Numbered from the stretch's first letter, positions 1-9,179 are shown. The stretch is 64,000 nt of DNA from Kordia aestuariivivens (GCF_014397005.1 NZ_JACGWS010000003.1:1-64000), one strand, 5' to 3'. Program-made: numbers and translations. Notes: generated from the letters alone by a model not told the origin.

Positions 1-90
1 GAGGTAAAAGACTTAACTGATCTTGACAATAGGTCTTAAAAATAACTTTTCTGCTCATTCTTAAAGTTAAGAATTACTTCAAAAAATTGC

Positions 91-119
91 AAAAAAAAAG
101 ACTGCCTTTTCAGACAGCC
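91..119 (-). terminator. Intrinsic terminator after precursor peptide 1
   Basis: On the minus strand an 8-bp stem (GGCTGTCT / AGGCAGTC, two G-U pairs, GAAA loop) is followed by nine T residues. It lies 26 bases past the stop of the peptide gene at 145-441. The plus-strand reading has an A-C mismatch, so minus is the better direction. Nearly the same stem-loop serves sodB at 3291-3317. Confidence 0.75.
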
Positions 120-144
120 TCTTTTTTACTATTTCATTTTGTGT

Positions 145-441
145 TTAGCACACATATCCTGGGCAAGAAATTCCGCCAGAAGGATCAGTTCCTCCACCAG
201 TAGTTCCACCGCCGCCAGTTCCACAGTTGTAAACCGTGCAATTGTTGAATGAAGCGTCATTACATGTTCTGTATTGCGTACAATTTTCTGTAAGCCCGCA
301 ACCTGCATAGCATGTTTCTAATAATGATAGATCAATTGGTTCACATCCAAATGTTCCTCCACCGACTACTTGGCCTTTGGCTAAATTTGATACTTGTGTT
401 TTTTTCAATTGTAATTTTTTGATTAGGTTCTTTTTTTTCAT
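145..441 (-). CDS. Cys-rich precursor peptide with GG leader (lanthipeptide-like)
   Basis: This 98-residue protein looks like a ribosomally made peptide precursor. Residues 1-29 form a basic leader (MKKKNLIKKLQLKKTQVSNL) ending in GGG, the usual cleavage signal for a C39-type transporter-peptidase. The core begins with an EPIDLSLLETC block, has nine Cys in all (33, 44, 48, 54, 60, 68, 73, 93, 98) beside many Thr and Ser, and a Gly/Thr-rich linker at about 74-90. Its nearest relative is the next gene, 625-897, with the same leader and the same C-x3-C-x5-C-x5-C spacing. Such leaders are annotated as class I lanthipeptide precursors in Kordia and relatives. No dehydratase or cyclase is in the window, so modification is unproven; a disulfide-rich secreted peptide is the alternative. 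Confidence 0.8.
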   Translation of the reverse strand: MKKKNLIKKLQLKKTQVSNLAKGQVVGGGTFGCEPIDLSLLETCYAGCGLTENCTQYRTCNDASFNNCTVYNCGTGGGGTTGGGTDPSGGISCPGYVC

Positions 442-517
442 GATTTAAAAATTTTAGTTAAACATTATATTATTAAGAGTATCAATTGGTTAAACTGTTA
501 CCCTTGATGTCAAAATA

Positions 518-545
518 CAAAAGTTATTTCAGAGCTGATTACGGT
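518..545 (-). promoter_or_regulatory. Conserved upstream block of precursor peptide 1 (putative promoter)
   Basis: Read on the minus strand, this block is nearly identical to one at 972-1000 and sits at the same distance (about 75 bases) from the start codon of the paralogous gene. It contains AACTTTTG, one base off the flavobacterial -7 consensus TAnnTTTG. The sequence between block and gene has diverged more, so the block is probably functional. Confidence 0.45.
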
Positions 546-624
546 ATTTTGTAGTATTTTATAGTTTAATGTATAATCTTATTAAAATAAAGCCAACCTT
601 TCGATTGACTTTCTAAAAATGTTT

Positions 625-897
625 CTAGCAGCTAAAGTTAATGCACGATGGTTTTCCTGAGTTTCCTCCGGGATTACAGTCATCTGATCCACAAATATTT
701 GCAGTACAGTTATTGAATGAAACATTGTTGCAAGTTCTATACTTTGTACAATTTTCAGTAAGTCCACATCCAGGAATACAAGTTTCAAGTAATGACAAAT
801 CAATTGGTTCGCCACCACCAACAATTTGATCTTTTGCGAAATTGGATACTTGTGTTTTTTTCAATTGTAATTTTTTAATGAAATTCTTTTTTTTCAT
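625..897 (-). CDS. Cys-rich precursor peptide with GG leader, paralog of 145-441
   Basis: A 90-residue precursor peptide. The leader MKKKNFIKKLQLKKTQVSNF ends at GGG (27-29). The core opens with EPIDLSLLETC and carries nine Cys (40, 44, 50, 56, 64, 69, 74, 85, 90). The first six core cysteines keep the spacing of the neighbour at 145-441; the tails differ in length and sequence. Leader and first core half are strongly conserved while the linker is not, which suggests a duplicated gene under selection. Both copies have their own upstream block. A second frame at 582-824 overlaps it but has no leader or family logic. Role: probably an exported, modified or disulfide-bonded peptide; activity unknown. 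Confidence 0.8.
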   Translation of the reverse strand: MKKKNFIKKLQLKKTQVSNFAKDQIVGGGEPIDLSLLETCIPGCGLTENCTKYRTCNNVSFNNCTANICGSDDCNPGGNSGKPSCINFSC

Positions 898-971
898 GAT
901 TTAAAATTTTTAGTTAAACAGTATATACAGAAGAGAATCTGTTTGTTAAAACGACACTCTTTGTGTTAAAA

Positions 972-1000
972 ACAAAAGTTGTTTCAGAGCTAATTATGGT
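972..1000 (-). promoter_or_regulatory. Conserved upstream block of precursor peptide 2 (putative promoter)
   Basis: Copy of the block at 518-545, with only a few substitutions, at the matching distance upstream of 625-897. It contains AACTTTTG on the minus strand. It ends just before the stop codon of the T9SS gene that starts at 2328, so the peptide can be transcribed independently of that gene. Confidence 0.45.
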
Positions 1001-1010
1001 GTTAATACAT

Positions 1011-2328
1011 TTAATCAACTATGATTTTCTTTACGATGGTTTCTTTGCCCGTTTTAAAATGAACAAAGTATATTCCTTTTACTAATTTGTCTGTTCCATT
1101 CCATGTAAATGCGTTTTGCCTTTCTTTAGCTAATGCTTGTGTAAATGATGTAACTTTATGTCCAGAAAAGTTATAGATCACTATAGTTACGTCTGTTGTT
1201 TCTAAAGTGTTTATTGCAAACTTTAAAATTCCTTTCGTTGGATTTGGAGAAATTGAAATTGTGCTCAGTTTTTCTTTTTTTAGTTCAGATGCGCCATAGC
1301 AAAGAGTTTCCTCTGATGTTGTTGCAGATGTTCCATTGTTGCATATCGCTTGAACTTTCCATAAAAAACATTCTGTTACAAGTGATGGATGAACTGTATA
1401 CGAATTTGTAAATACTTGAACAGGAGAATGCATGGTAATGCCTTTACACGAGCAACTAACTTCTGATTGAGAAGGAGAAAACACTATATAACTCGTGGCG
1501 CCAATTACCGGATCCCATGATAATACATTGCCATTAACCTCTAAATTTTTTGGAGGTGTTGCATCTTCGCAACTACTACAATTGGCTATTACTTTAAAGA
1601 TTTTCTCTAATGATGTTGTAGCGCATGTACTGCCATCAGTAAGCGTAAAAGTGATTTTGTATTCATAATTGGGTACAAAGTAATTAGGATATTGTGAAGT
1701 TGTAAAAACGTCATTCAAATTAACACTTACCGTATACGGAGGAAACCAATCGAGTTCTTGATAATTGGAAAAAGTACCGACAATTCCAGGAGCTACAATA
1801 CGTCTTTCAATGCTTATTAAATACTGTCCTTCTCCTTGTGATCCAAGCGGATTAAAAAAAATCTTGTCCTTATCACAAAACACAGCTCTTTCCATTCCAA
1901 CATAATCTTCTAGTGTAAATTGAGTTATTCCCTGAAAATATTGCGGAACAGCCATCCGAGTTTCTTCATAAGTGCCATTTGCTTCTTTTCTCACGTTATG
2001 ACTTATGAAGTAATATTTTTCAGGATCTACTACAAATATGGCATTGGAATTTCCTGCTTGAGTTTGACTCGTAGCAATGACATCATCTAAAGAAATAGAA
2101 CCTTGTATTGAGGTTTCATAAAGATTCCATTTGTAATCTTGTGGTCCCATATCAATAATATGAGATTTAAGATTTAAGATATAAGACATAATTAGCATCA
2201 ATACATGAATGACTTAAAATCTCAAATTCAGGATCGTTCACTACAAGCGAGCTTTTTATATTTGAAGAACTACAGATAAAACTAATTGTTAAAAAAAGCA
2301 GTGTGGAGAAAATCTTTTTATGAATCAT
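1011..2328 (-). pseudogene. T9SS type A sorting domain protein, frameshifted at a 7-bp repeat
   Basis: The long frame (396 codons, from 2201) has no signal peptide and starts at a TTG. It ends in a type IX secretion sorting domain: SPNPTKG at about residue 319 and a C-terminal GIYFVHF...VKKIIVD. A fibronectin-like stretch (about 218-300) precedes it. Upstream in another frame lies an ATG at 2328 followed by a clear signal peptide (MIHKKIFSTLLFLTISFICS), read to a stop at 2167. The two frames meet in a heptamer repeat at 2163-2180. Removing one heptamer joins them into one protein of about 436 residues that begins with the export signal such cargo needs. As sequenced the exported product is off. 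It may be a phase-variable switch, a fresh mutation or an assembly error. Confidence 0.75.
2163..2180. repeat. Tandem 7-bp repeat (AGATTTA, about 2.6 copies)
   Basis: Plus-strand units AGATTTA, AGATTTA, AGAT occur inside the T9SS gene just after its signal-peptide region. The unit length of 7 is not divisible by three, so gain or loss of one copy switches the reading frame. The present copy number puts the signal peptide out of frame with the rest. Confidence 0.8.
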
Positions 2329-2599
2329 TGTATAAAGTTTATGTGTTATTATTTAGATCGAAAGTGATTGAATTTTACGTGAGGTATACGTTTTCAATAC
2401 TCGGATTATGTCATAAAACTATTAAAATACGCAACACCAAAAAACAGAAGTATGTGTCAATAGATATAATGACAAAAATAATTTTGAGTGCCCAAAGAAG
2501 CGTTGTTATATTCTTTATAAAAAAGGATCAAATAGATTAAGCTTATGTGAAGATTGGCACAATCTTTTTTGCGAGTTTCATTATGTCCTTAGATATGAT
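2329..2599. other. Intergenic region before sodB
   Basis: About 320 bases separate the start of the T9SS gene from sodB. An 84-codon open frame at 2286-2540 runs here on the plus strand, but it overlaps the signal-peptide region, resembles no family I know and has low-complexity AT-rich codons. I see no hairpin or RNA gene. Confidence 0.5.
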
Positions 2600-2607
2600 T
2601 AAATTTG
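2600..2607 (+). promoter_or_regulatory. -7 box of sodB
   Basis: TAAATTTG matches the Bacteroidota TAnnTTTG box 42 bases upstream of the sodB ATG. The nearest TTG (2569-2571) is 28 bases upstream, longer than the usual spacing, so the -33 element is uncertain. Confidence 0.5.
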
Positions 2608-2649
2608 TAAGAATTAAAAATGAATGTTTAATCAATAAATATAGATATA

Positions 2650-3258
2650 ATGGCTTTTGAATTACCAAAATTATCATACGCTTACGACGCTTTAGAACCT
2701 AACATTGACGCAAGAACAATGGAAATACACCATTCAAAGCATCATAATGGATATACAACAAAGTTAAATGCTGCAATTGCAGGAACTGACTTAGAAGGAA
2801 AATCAATCGAAGATATTTTAACGAACCTAGACATGAGCAATGCAGGAGTTCGTAATAATGGAGGCGGATTTTACAATCACAGTCTTTTCTGGACAGTAAT
2901 GAACCCTGAAGATAGAGGATATCTTTCTGGAGAATTAAAAGATGCTATTGAAGCGGCTTATGGTTCTAAAGATGCTTTCATTGAAGCATTTAGCAAAGCT
3001 GCTGCAACACAGTTTGGATCAGGTTGGGCTTGGCTTTGTGTACATAAAGGAGGAAAAGTAGAAATATGTTCTACACCAAATCAAGACAATCCATTAATGC
3101 CAGGAGTTACTTGCGGAGGAACGCCAATTTTAGGATTAGACGTTTGGGAACACGCATATTACTTAAACTATCAAAACAGGCGTCCAGATTATATCAATGC
3201 ATTTTTTAATGTAATTAACTGGAATGAAGTTGAAAGACGTTACGCAGAAAGCAAGTAA
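2650..3258 (+). CDS. sodB: Superoxide dismutase [Mn/Fe]
   Basis: Cytoplasmic superoxide dismutase, converting superoxide to peroxide and oxygen. The 202 residues match the family length. The N-terminal helical hairpin carries the first metal ligand (H27 in MEIHHSKHH) and the second in YNHSLFW (about 77-83); the C-terminal domain has DVWEHAYY with the Asp and His ligands near 164-168. The glycine-rich NNGGGFYNH segment, and a Gln in NQDNPL rather than before the second His, are features of Mn-using or cambialistic members. There is no signal peptide. It stands alone, with its own -7 box and a strong terminator. The symbol follows common usage; sodA would suit the metal prediction. Confidence 0.93.
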   Translation: MAFELPKLSYAYDALEPNIDARTMEIHHSKHHNGYTTKLNAAIAGTDLEGKSIEDILTNLDMSNAGVRNNGGGFYNHSLFWTVMNPEDRGYLSGELKDAIEAAYGSKDAFIEAFSKAAATQFGSGWAWLCVHKGGKVEICSTPNQDNPLMPGVTCGGTPILGLDVWEHAYYLNYQNRRPDYINAFFNVINWNEVERRYAESK

Positions 3259-3290
3259 TTAAAAAAATAGACTTTTTATAAAATAGAAAA

Positions 3291-3317
3291 GGCTGTCTGA
3301 AAAGACAGTCTTTTTTT
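3291..3317 (+). terminator. Intrinsic terminator of sodB
   Basis: Stem GGCTGTCT / AGACAGTC with a GAAA loop, followed by seven T residues, 32 bases after the sodB stop. The stem is almost the same as the terminator at 91-119, so these may be copies of one element. Confidence 0.85.
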
Positions 3318-3439
3318 GTGAAACTCAATTTTGTAAAGCCTAAAAGTGAAGCTGTTTTGAAAAAAGAGCCAAGATTTTCAGAATCAATAATCAAGATGTT
3401 TTCAAATGATACTTTTGCAAAGTTTGAAATCCTATTCTT

Positions 3440-3530
3440 CAAAGTGGATTCCGCATCAAGTGCGGATGACAAAATAAAAAAATCTAAAAGCGAAGCGATC
3501 TAAAAGTAAAGCAGTCTAAAAAAACTTTTG
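3440..3530. repeat. Dispersed repeat with 'gcgaagc...tctaaaa' units
   Basis: A short stretch with a CCGCA...TGCGG hairpin (about 3449-3466) and repeats of the type AAAAGCGAAGCGATCTAAAA. Related units lie at 16340-16410 and 60970-61050, always between genes. It has no coding sense and looks like an intergenic repetitive element of this genome. Confidence 0.5.
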
Positions 3531-3534
3531 CGCA

Positions 3535-3566
3535 TAAAAAAAGGTGGAATAAACCACCTTTTTTTG
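3535..3566. terminator. Bidirectional terminator
   Basis: AAGGTGG / CCACCTT stem with a 6-base loop, A-run on the left and T-run on the right. No plus-strand gene ends here. It could end the lipoprotein transcript from 5628 after a long 3' untranslated stretch, or back up the sodB terminator. Confidence 0.65.
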
Positions 3567-3885
3567 CCCCAAATCTTACCATGAACTTAACCTACTTATG
3601 CTATGGCATTGCTAATGTAAGTAGAGTCGATACACATGCCATAATAAATTAGACCAAATACCTCTTTTTTAGACTAAGTGTGTATTTTAACTTTTCTTTA
3701 TGGATTCAACGTTTATAAATTAATTCTTTTTCTATCAGTTAGATACTAAAAAGCTGAATCTATATTAAGTTCTAAACCACAAGTAATAAGGATTTGTATA
3801 TCACCGTACTTAGTTGTTTCTTATTTATATTGTTTCCTTTTTTTTATAATTATATAAAAGAAACATAAGTCACAACACTTTTATA
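3567..3885. other. Gene-free stretch downstream of the PKD lipoprotein
   Basis: About 320 AT-rich bases in which I see no gene, RNA or clear hairpin. It is probably the 3' untranslated region of the minus-strand gene ending at 3886. Confidence 0.4.
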
Positions 3886-5628
3886 CTATTGACAAGGTTT
3901 GCTGTAATTTAGTTGATGTGACCAACCATTACTTAAATTAAACGAAACAAAATACGGGTCAATAGCATCCCATTTATATTTTACGCCACTTTCTTTAAAC
4001 TTTACACGTAGTGCTTTTTTGCTGGTTTTAGTTTCAACGGGAATTTTGCTAGCAATTGATGTAGATGAACAAGTATTACCAGTAACCTGATGTATAAAAC
4101 CATTAGAGGATATTTCTTTGGTTACATTGTCTTTTCTATATCTCAACACAAATTTAATTTTTGTAGTTCCAGCAAGGTTCTTTTTATGTTTAGCTTTAAT
4201 ACGGACACGTTTTCCGTCAACCCGTTTACTATATCTTGCGCTGCCTCTATCAAATTTACACGGATCTCCAACTGTCGCAGGGCTATTTGAGTTTATGCTT
4301 AAAGAGTTTGGTCCGCAAGGGAAATTTTCTCTTGATGCTGTTACAAGATATTCCTTAGGATCACAAGGAACAGCATACGTATGGACTACACTTAGACCTG
4401 TGTTAGATTGAGTTTGACCATCTCCAAAATTCCAAGTAACTCCATTGTTCAATAAGTTATAATCTGTAGGATCCGTTATTCCAGTAACGCTAAACTCATA
4501 CGTATCAGCACTTATTGGTTTTTTAGAGATGCTTATAGGGCAAGTTAAATCTAATGTTAAAGTATCAAGGTCGGCACATCCAATACCTTCTCCGAAAGCA
4601 ATTACAGATGCTAACTCAATTTGAAAAGTATTAAGATTAGCAATATCTATCTCAATTTCTACCCAATGTCCTTCATAAGTTCCTGTACTTGAAGAGTAGT
4701 TAAAGCCTGATGTAGGAAAACCTAATGGAGACGATTGTACTATTGTAACTCTATCTGCATTGTCTAAAAAAGTAAAAGTATCAAATATATTATCTGGATT
4801 ATTGGCTATAGAAATATAATTTGCTGTTAGCCTATAACGCGCTAAATTATCAACAAGACTATATGATATTACTTCTTGCTCTATAAATGCTTGGTGCCCA
4901 CAACCAGCTCCTTTTGCTTGTACATCAATATCTTTAACAGGTCTTCCTCCATTTTCAGAAATAGACTCAAAATCGAAAATTGGATTGTCACAAGCATTAA
5001 TTTGTTCAACGCTATAATTTTTCTTGATATCATAAATTTCTTGATTGGTGTTAGGGTTAATAGGGTCTAACATTAAGAGTCTTAACTTCATTAAAGCATC
5101 AGCAGCATCACATGAGTATTCAGCTTTGTACCAAACACAACCATCATCAACAATATATACGTAATTACCAATAATAATTTCTCCGTTATAGTTTAAAAAA
5201 GATTCAAAAATAGGATCTGTAGTATATATAAAAGGACTAAAATTTGGATCGTCTGGTAATAATAAATCATCAATTAAATTATCTTTTTTCCTTAAAGAAT
5301 TGAAAGGAAGAAAACCTAAAGAACTTTCAAAATTAATTAAAACTTGTTCATCATTGTCGCCATTTGTATATTGAGTATATAGCTGTAAATGTTGACTATG
5401 CAAATCTTGCATGCTTGCAAACTTTAAAACTTGGACTCCATTACAATCTACTATCTGTGCGGAAGGGACAATAACTGTGAGTTGTGCTTTGGTTGTCGTA
5501 TTATTTTCATCATTTATATTGTCGTCTAGGGTTTCACACCCAATAATACTCGTAAAGCCGAAGGTCACTATTAAGACGAGCGCCAGACTTTTTTTAATAA
5601 TTGATAGAATTTGATTTTTTGTTTTCAT
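3886..5628 (-). CDS. Lipoprotein with a PKD-like domain
   Basis: A 580-residue exported lipoprotein of unknown function. The N terminus has a basic start, a hydrophobic stretch and a lipobox (SIIGC, Cys near 31), so the protein should be anchored in a membrane. Residues near 385-430 hold a PKD-like beta-sandwich with the hallmark WNFGDG and a following HTYA. The N-terminal part (about 50-220) is Asp/Asn-rich and resembles nothing I recognise; the C-terminal 120 residues are basic. PKD folds usually serve cell-surface binding. There is no T9SS sorting domain. It stands alone, with long gene-free flanks. Confidence 0.75.
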   Translation of the reverse strand: MKTKNQILSIIKKSLALVLIVTFGFTSIIGCETLDDNINDENNTTTKAQLTVIVPSAQIVDCNGVQVLKFASMQDLHSQHLQLYTQYTNGDNDEQVLINFESSLGFLPFNSLRKKDNLIDDLLLPDDPNFSPFIYTTDPIFESFLNYNGEIIIGNYVYIVDDGCVWYKAEYSCDAADALMKLRLLMLDPINPNTNQEIYDIKKNYSVEQINACDNPIFDFESISENGGRPVKDIDVQAKGAGCGHQAFIEQEVISYSLVDNLARYRLTANYISIANNPDNIFDTFTFLDNADRVTIVQSSPLGFPTSGFNYSSSTGTYEGHWVEIEIDIANLNTFQIELASVIAFGEGIGCADLDTLTLDLTCPISISKKPISADTYEFSVTGITDPTDYNLLNNGVTWNFGDGQTQSNTGLSVVHTYAVPCDPKEYLVTASRENFPCGPNSLSINSNSPATVGDPCKFDRGSARYSKRVDGKRVRIKAKHKKNLAGTTKIKFVLRYRKDNVTKEISSNGFIHQVTGNTCSSTSIASKIPVETKTSKKALRVKFKESGVKYKWDAIDPYFVSFNLSNGWSHQLNYSKPCQ

Positions 5629-6188
5629 AAATTATAGAGTTTTAAATGTTAATGAATATTCAAATCTATTTAATCATGAAAAACTAGTCTTTACTTCGAT
5701 AGTGCTTTGTTACAGACCATACTGAAATAGTGACGAATATAAAAGGGGTTGTGACGAATACTTATATTTTAGGGACGAAATTGTTATACTAAAAATGAAT
5801 GTCTTTTAAATTTTGAAGAAAACTTTGGCTGACAGGTATTTTTAGGTCTTTAATAAAGACTTCGTTTTTAGATGTAGCTTCAAAAGTATATGTGTTAATG
5901 GGGAAACTTATTTTTCTGTTTCTCCTAGTTTATCATTAATGCCTTTTCTTGTATTGATATTGGATATCAGTATGATTTGCAAATGATACTTCTTGTATAG
6001 TAAAATCTATAGTGTTCTCGTTATTGGCTAATTTAATTCTCTATTAACAAACTGATTTCGATCAATTTAATGCCTGTTAATTCAGCATTCAAGACAAAGA
6101 AGCTTTCGGAATTTCCTCTCCAACATCGTGGCAGGCTTATTACGCATAGCTTCCTGTCTAAAAAAATTTCTATTAAATAATCAAAAAG
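5629..6188. other. Gene-free stretch of 560 bases
   Basis: AT-rich DNA between two minus-strand genes. It must contain the promoter of the PKD lipoprotein at its left end. I found no convincing gene, RNA or terminator; a 36-codon plus-strand frame near 6071-6181 has no supporting feature. Confidence 0.4.
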
Positions 6189-8087
6189 TTAATACGCGCG
6201 TTCTTTTTTACCTTCATAAAAATTAATGAATGCACGATTTACAACCCGATTTCCACCATCTGTTGGGTAATTTCCAGTAAAGTACCAATCTCCCAAATTT
6301 TTAGGGCAGGCTTTGTTGAGGTTTGCTACCTTTTGAAAAATCACTTTTACTTCTGCGTTTACCACATCCGTTTTGATAAGTTCACTTATTTTTTCTGAAA
6401 TCTCTTCATCTGTAAAAGGATCGTAAATTTCCTTTACAAAGTTTTTGACATCAATATCTTTTAAATTTTCTTGCGCTTTGCACTTGTTGTAGACTTCTTC
6501 AACCAAATCATATTTGTTCTGATCTTCTAAAAGCGATAAGGCAGCTCTAAACGCTATTAAATCCTCCATGCGTGCCATATCAATACCATAACAGTCTGGA
6601 TAACGTATTTGTGGCGCTGAAGACACGACAACGATTTTCTTTGGATGCAAACGATCCATCATTTTAATGATACTTTTCTTTAAGGTTGTTCCACGAACAA
6701 TACTATCATCAATAATGACCAAATTATCTTCTGGTTTAATCACGCCATAGGTAACATCGTATACGTGTGCTACCAAATCATCTCTGCTGCTATCTTCGGT
6801 GATAAACGTACGTAACTTTACATCTTTAATGGCAATCTTTTCTACACGTGGTCGTTCCGAAAGAATTTCTCTAACTTTTTCGGCAGATAATGAGCGTTGT
6901 CCACTTAAAATTTCGTTGGTTTTACGTTCGTTTAAATATTCTTCTACGGCTTCTGTCAATCCAAAAAAGGAAGTTTCTGCTGTATTTGGTATAAACGAAA
7001 ACACGGTATTTCTAATATCGTCATCAATAGCTTTTAATACTTTTGGAAGTAATAATTTCCCAAGCATTTTTCGCTCTTGATAAATTTCTGCATCGCTTCC
7101 GCGAGAAAAATAAATACGTTCAAAAGAACAAGCTTTACGTTCAAGTGGCGCTAAAATTTCTTTAGTATGAACTGTTCCATCTTTCTTGACGATTAACGCG
7201 TTTCCAGGTGTAATTTCTTGAACTTTTTCAAAATCTACATTGAATACGGTTTGAATCACAGGACGTTCAGACGCAACCACGACGATTTCATCATCTTGAT
7301 AGTAATACGCTGGACGAATTCCCGCAGGATCTCTTAATACAAAAGCATCTCCATGACCTAACAATCCAGCCATTGCATATCCGCCATCCCAATTTTTAGC
7401 TGACTTTCGTAAAATCTTCGCTAAGTTTAATCGTTCTGCAATAATGGGAGAAGCTTCTTGCTTATTGTATCCTTCTTCTTTTAATTTTTTATATAATTTG
7501 GCAACAGCATCATCTAAAAAGTGACCAATTTTTTCCATAACGGTTACAGTGTCCGTTTTTTCTTTTGGATGTTGTCCTATCTTAATTAAATTGTCAAAAA
7601 GCTCATTAACGTTAGTCATGTTAAAGTTTCCGGCAACAATCAAATTACGATGCATCCAATTGTTCTGTCTTAAAAACGGATGCACACTTTCAATACTATT
7701 TTTACCAAAAGTTCCATAACGTACGTGTCCTAAAAATAATTCGCCTACGTACGGTAATTGCTTTTTTTGACGTGGTACATCATTGTGTAACTCAGGAGTT
7801 TCTTCCAAAATAGTATTAATACGCTCATTTACTTGCGCAAAAATATCTTGAATCGGTTGTTGTTTGTTTGAACGGACTCTACTGATGTAGCGTTCTCCCG
7901 GATTCATATCGAGTTTAATGTTTGCCAATCCAGCACCATCTTGTCCTCTATTGTGCTGTTTCTCCATTAGGAGATACATTTTATTGATTCCATAAAATGC
8001 GGTACCATATTTTTCTTTATAGTACTCTAATGGCTTTAAAAGCCTTAAAAGTGCAATCCCACACTCGTGTTTCAAAGCGTCACTCAT
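6189..8087 (-). CDS. purF: Amidophosphoribosyltransferase (long Bacteroidota form)
   Basis: Predicted first enzyme of purine synthesis, making phosphoribosylamine from PRPP and glutamine. The N terminus is a class II glutamine amidotransferase: the nucleophile Cys9 lies in HECGIA, followed by HNRGQDGAG (about 45-53), GHVRYGTFG (about 119-127) and the asparagine of GNFNM. The C-terminal half has the PRPP loop VIIDDSIVRGTTLKKS (about 475-490). At 632 residues it is much longer than the roughly 470-510 of the usual enzyme, with extra segments between the domains and at the C terminus. Cys9 is not next to the start Met, so the usual Met or propeptide removal cannot expose it at the N terminus. 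It is transcribed alone. Confidence 0.85.
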   Translation of the reverse strand: MSDALKHECGIALLRLLKPLEYYKEKYGTAFYGINKMYLLMEKQHNRGQDGAGLANIKLDMNPGERYISRVRSNKQQPIQDIFAQVNERINTILEETPELHNDVPRQKKQLPYVGELFLGHVRYGTFGKNSIESVHPFLRQNNWMHRNLIVAGNFNMTNVNELFDNLIKIGQHPKEKTDTVTVMEKIGHFLDDAVAKLYKKLKEEGYNKQEASPIIAERLNLAKILRKSAKNWDGGYAMAGLLGHGDAFVLRDPAGIRPAYYYQDDEIVVVASERPVIQTVFNVDFEKVQEITPGNALIVKKDGTVHTKEILAPLERKACSFERIYFSRGSDAEIYQERKMLGKLLLPKVLKAIDDDIRNTVFSFIPNTAETSFFGLTEAVEEYLNERKTNEILSGQRSLSAEKVREILSERPRVEKIAIKDVKLRTFITEDSSRDDLVAHVYDVTYGVIKPEDNLVIIDDSIVRGTTLKKSIIKMMDRLHPKKIVVVSSAPQIRYPDCYGIDMARMEDLIAFRAALSLLEDQNKYDLVEEVYNKCKAQENLKDIDVKNFVKEIYDPFTDEEISEKISELIKTDVVNAEVKVIFQKVANLNKACPKNLGDWYFTGNYPTDGGNRVVNRAFINFYEGKKERAY

Positions 8088-8200
8088 TGTTGTAGTTTGT
8101 TGTGTTGTTGTTATTTATACCATTTATCATTTTAATTAAAGAAAAAAATCATTATTTTCTAGTACACTAAAATCAAACAACAAACGGTATTATTGTGACA

Positions 8201-8234
8201 AAAAAAAGCGCTCAAATATTGAGCGCTTTTTTTT
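8201..8234. terminator. Bidirectional terminator
   Basis: Perfect stem AAAGCGCTCAA / TTGAGCGCTTT with A-run and T-run on either side. It touches the stop codon of the PfkB gene (8233-8235) and ends that minus-strand transcript. Confidence 0.85.
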
Positions 8235-9159
8235 AGTTTACTTCTATTTCAAACTGAGTCAGCTTTTTAAACTGCTCTAGTCGCTCTGTTATTTCTGCTT
8301 CCGTGAGCGTTTCCATTCGCTGTGTTCCAAATTTTTCTACACAGAAAGACGCTAAATTAGAACCATATATAATGGCGTTCTTCATGCTCTCAAAGGAAAT
8401 ATTTTCATGCTGTGCTAAAAATCCTGAAAATCCTCCTGCAAATGTATCACCTGCTCCAGTTGGATCAAATACTTCTTCTAATGGTAATGCTGGTGCAAAA
8501 AAGATGTTTCCATCATTAAAAATTAAAGCACCATGCTCTCCTTTTTTGATCACTACATATTTAGGACCCATTTCATGAATCTTCTGTGCCGCTTTTACCA
8601 AAGAGTATTCTTTTGACAATTGACGCGCTTCTTCATCATTAATAGTAATAACGTCTACTTTTTTGATCACTGCTAATAAATCGTCCCAAGCGCAATCCAT
8701 CCAAAAATTCATCGTATCTAGTACAATTAACTTTGGTTTTACGTCCATTTGATTAATCACACTCATTTGTACGCCAGGATGTAAGTTTCCTAACATTACA
8801 ATTTCTGAATCTTTATAATTTTGAGGAACCACAGGATTGAAATCTGCTAATACATTTAACTCAGTCGCCAACGTATCTCTAGAATTCATATCGTTGTGAT
8901 ATTTTCCACTCCAAAAGAATGTTTTTCCACCTTTTACAATTTCTATTCCTGAAATATCAATATTTCTTGAAGCTAACATATCTAAATATTCTTGCGGAAA
9001 ATCTTCCCCAACAACCGATACAATAGCTGAATCTACATTAAAATTCGAAGCAGATAATCCTATATAAGTAGCTGCACCACCTAAGATTTTGTCTGTTTTT
9101 CCAAATGGTGTTTCAATAGCATCAAAAGCAACCGTCCCAACAATTAATAATTTGCTCAT
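8233..9159 (-). CDS. PfkB family sugar/nucleoside kinase
   Basis: A 308-residue cytoplasmic kinase of the ribokinase/PfkB family, which phosphorylates sugars or nucleosides with ATP. Seen: GGAATYIG near 27-34, and the PfkB signature DPTGAGDTFAGGF (about 240-252) with the catalytic Asp and anion-hole glycines. Substrate cannot be read from sequence; adenosine-kinase-like and ribokinase-like members both fit. The N terminus starts directly with beta-strand LLIVGTVAFDAI, which supports this start. It is monocistronic between its own -7 box and a terminator. Confidence 0.85.
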   Translation of the reverse strand: MSKLLIVGTVAFDAIETPFGKTDKILGGAATYIGLSASNFNVDSAIVSVVGEDFPQEYLDMLASRNIDISGIEIVKGGKTFFWSGKYHNDMNSRDTLATELNVLADFNPVVPQNYKDSEIVMLGNLHPGVQMSVINQMDVKPKLIVLDTMNFWMDCAWDDLLAVIKKVDVITINDEEARQLSKEYSLVKAAQKIHEMGPKYVVIKKGEHGALIFNDGNIFFAPALPLEEVFDPTGAGDTFAGGFSGFLAQHENISFESMKNAIIYGSNLASFCVEKFGTQRMETLTEAEITERLEQFKKLTQFEIEVN

Positions 9160-9179
9160 TTCCTTAATTAAAATTTTTG

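Noticed and set aside
582-824. 80-codon minus-strand frame overlapping precursor peptide 2
   Set aside because: It runs in another frame over the intact 625-897 gene and has no leader or family features.
2286-2540. 84-codon plus-strand frame upstream of sodB
   Set aside because: Overlaps the signal-peptide region of the T9SS gene on the other strand, has AT-rich codons and no recognisable feature.
3215-3503. Overlapping frames on both strands after sodB
   Set aside because: They cover the sodB terminator and a dispersed repeat; translation looks random.
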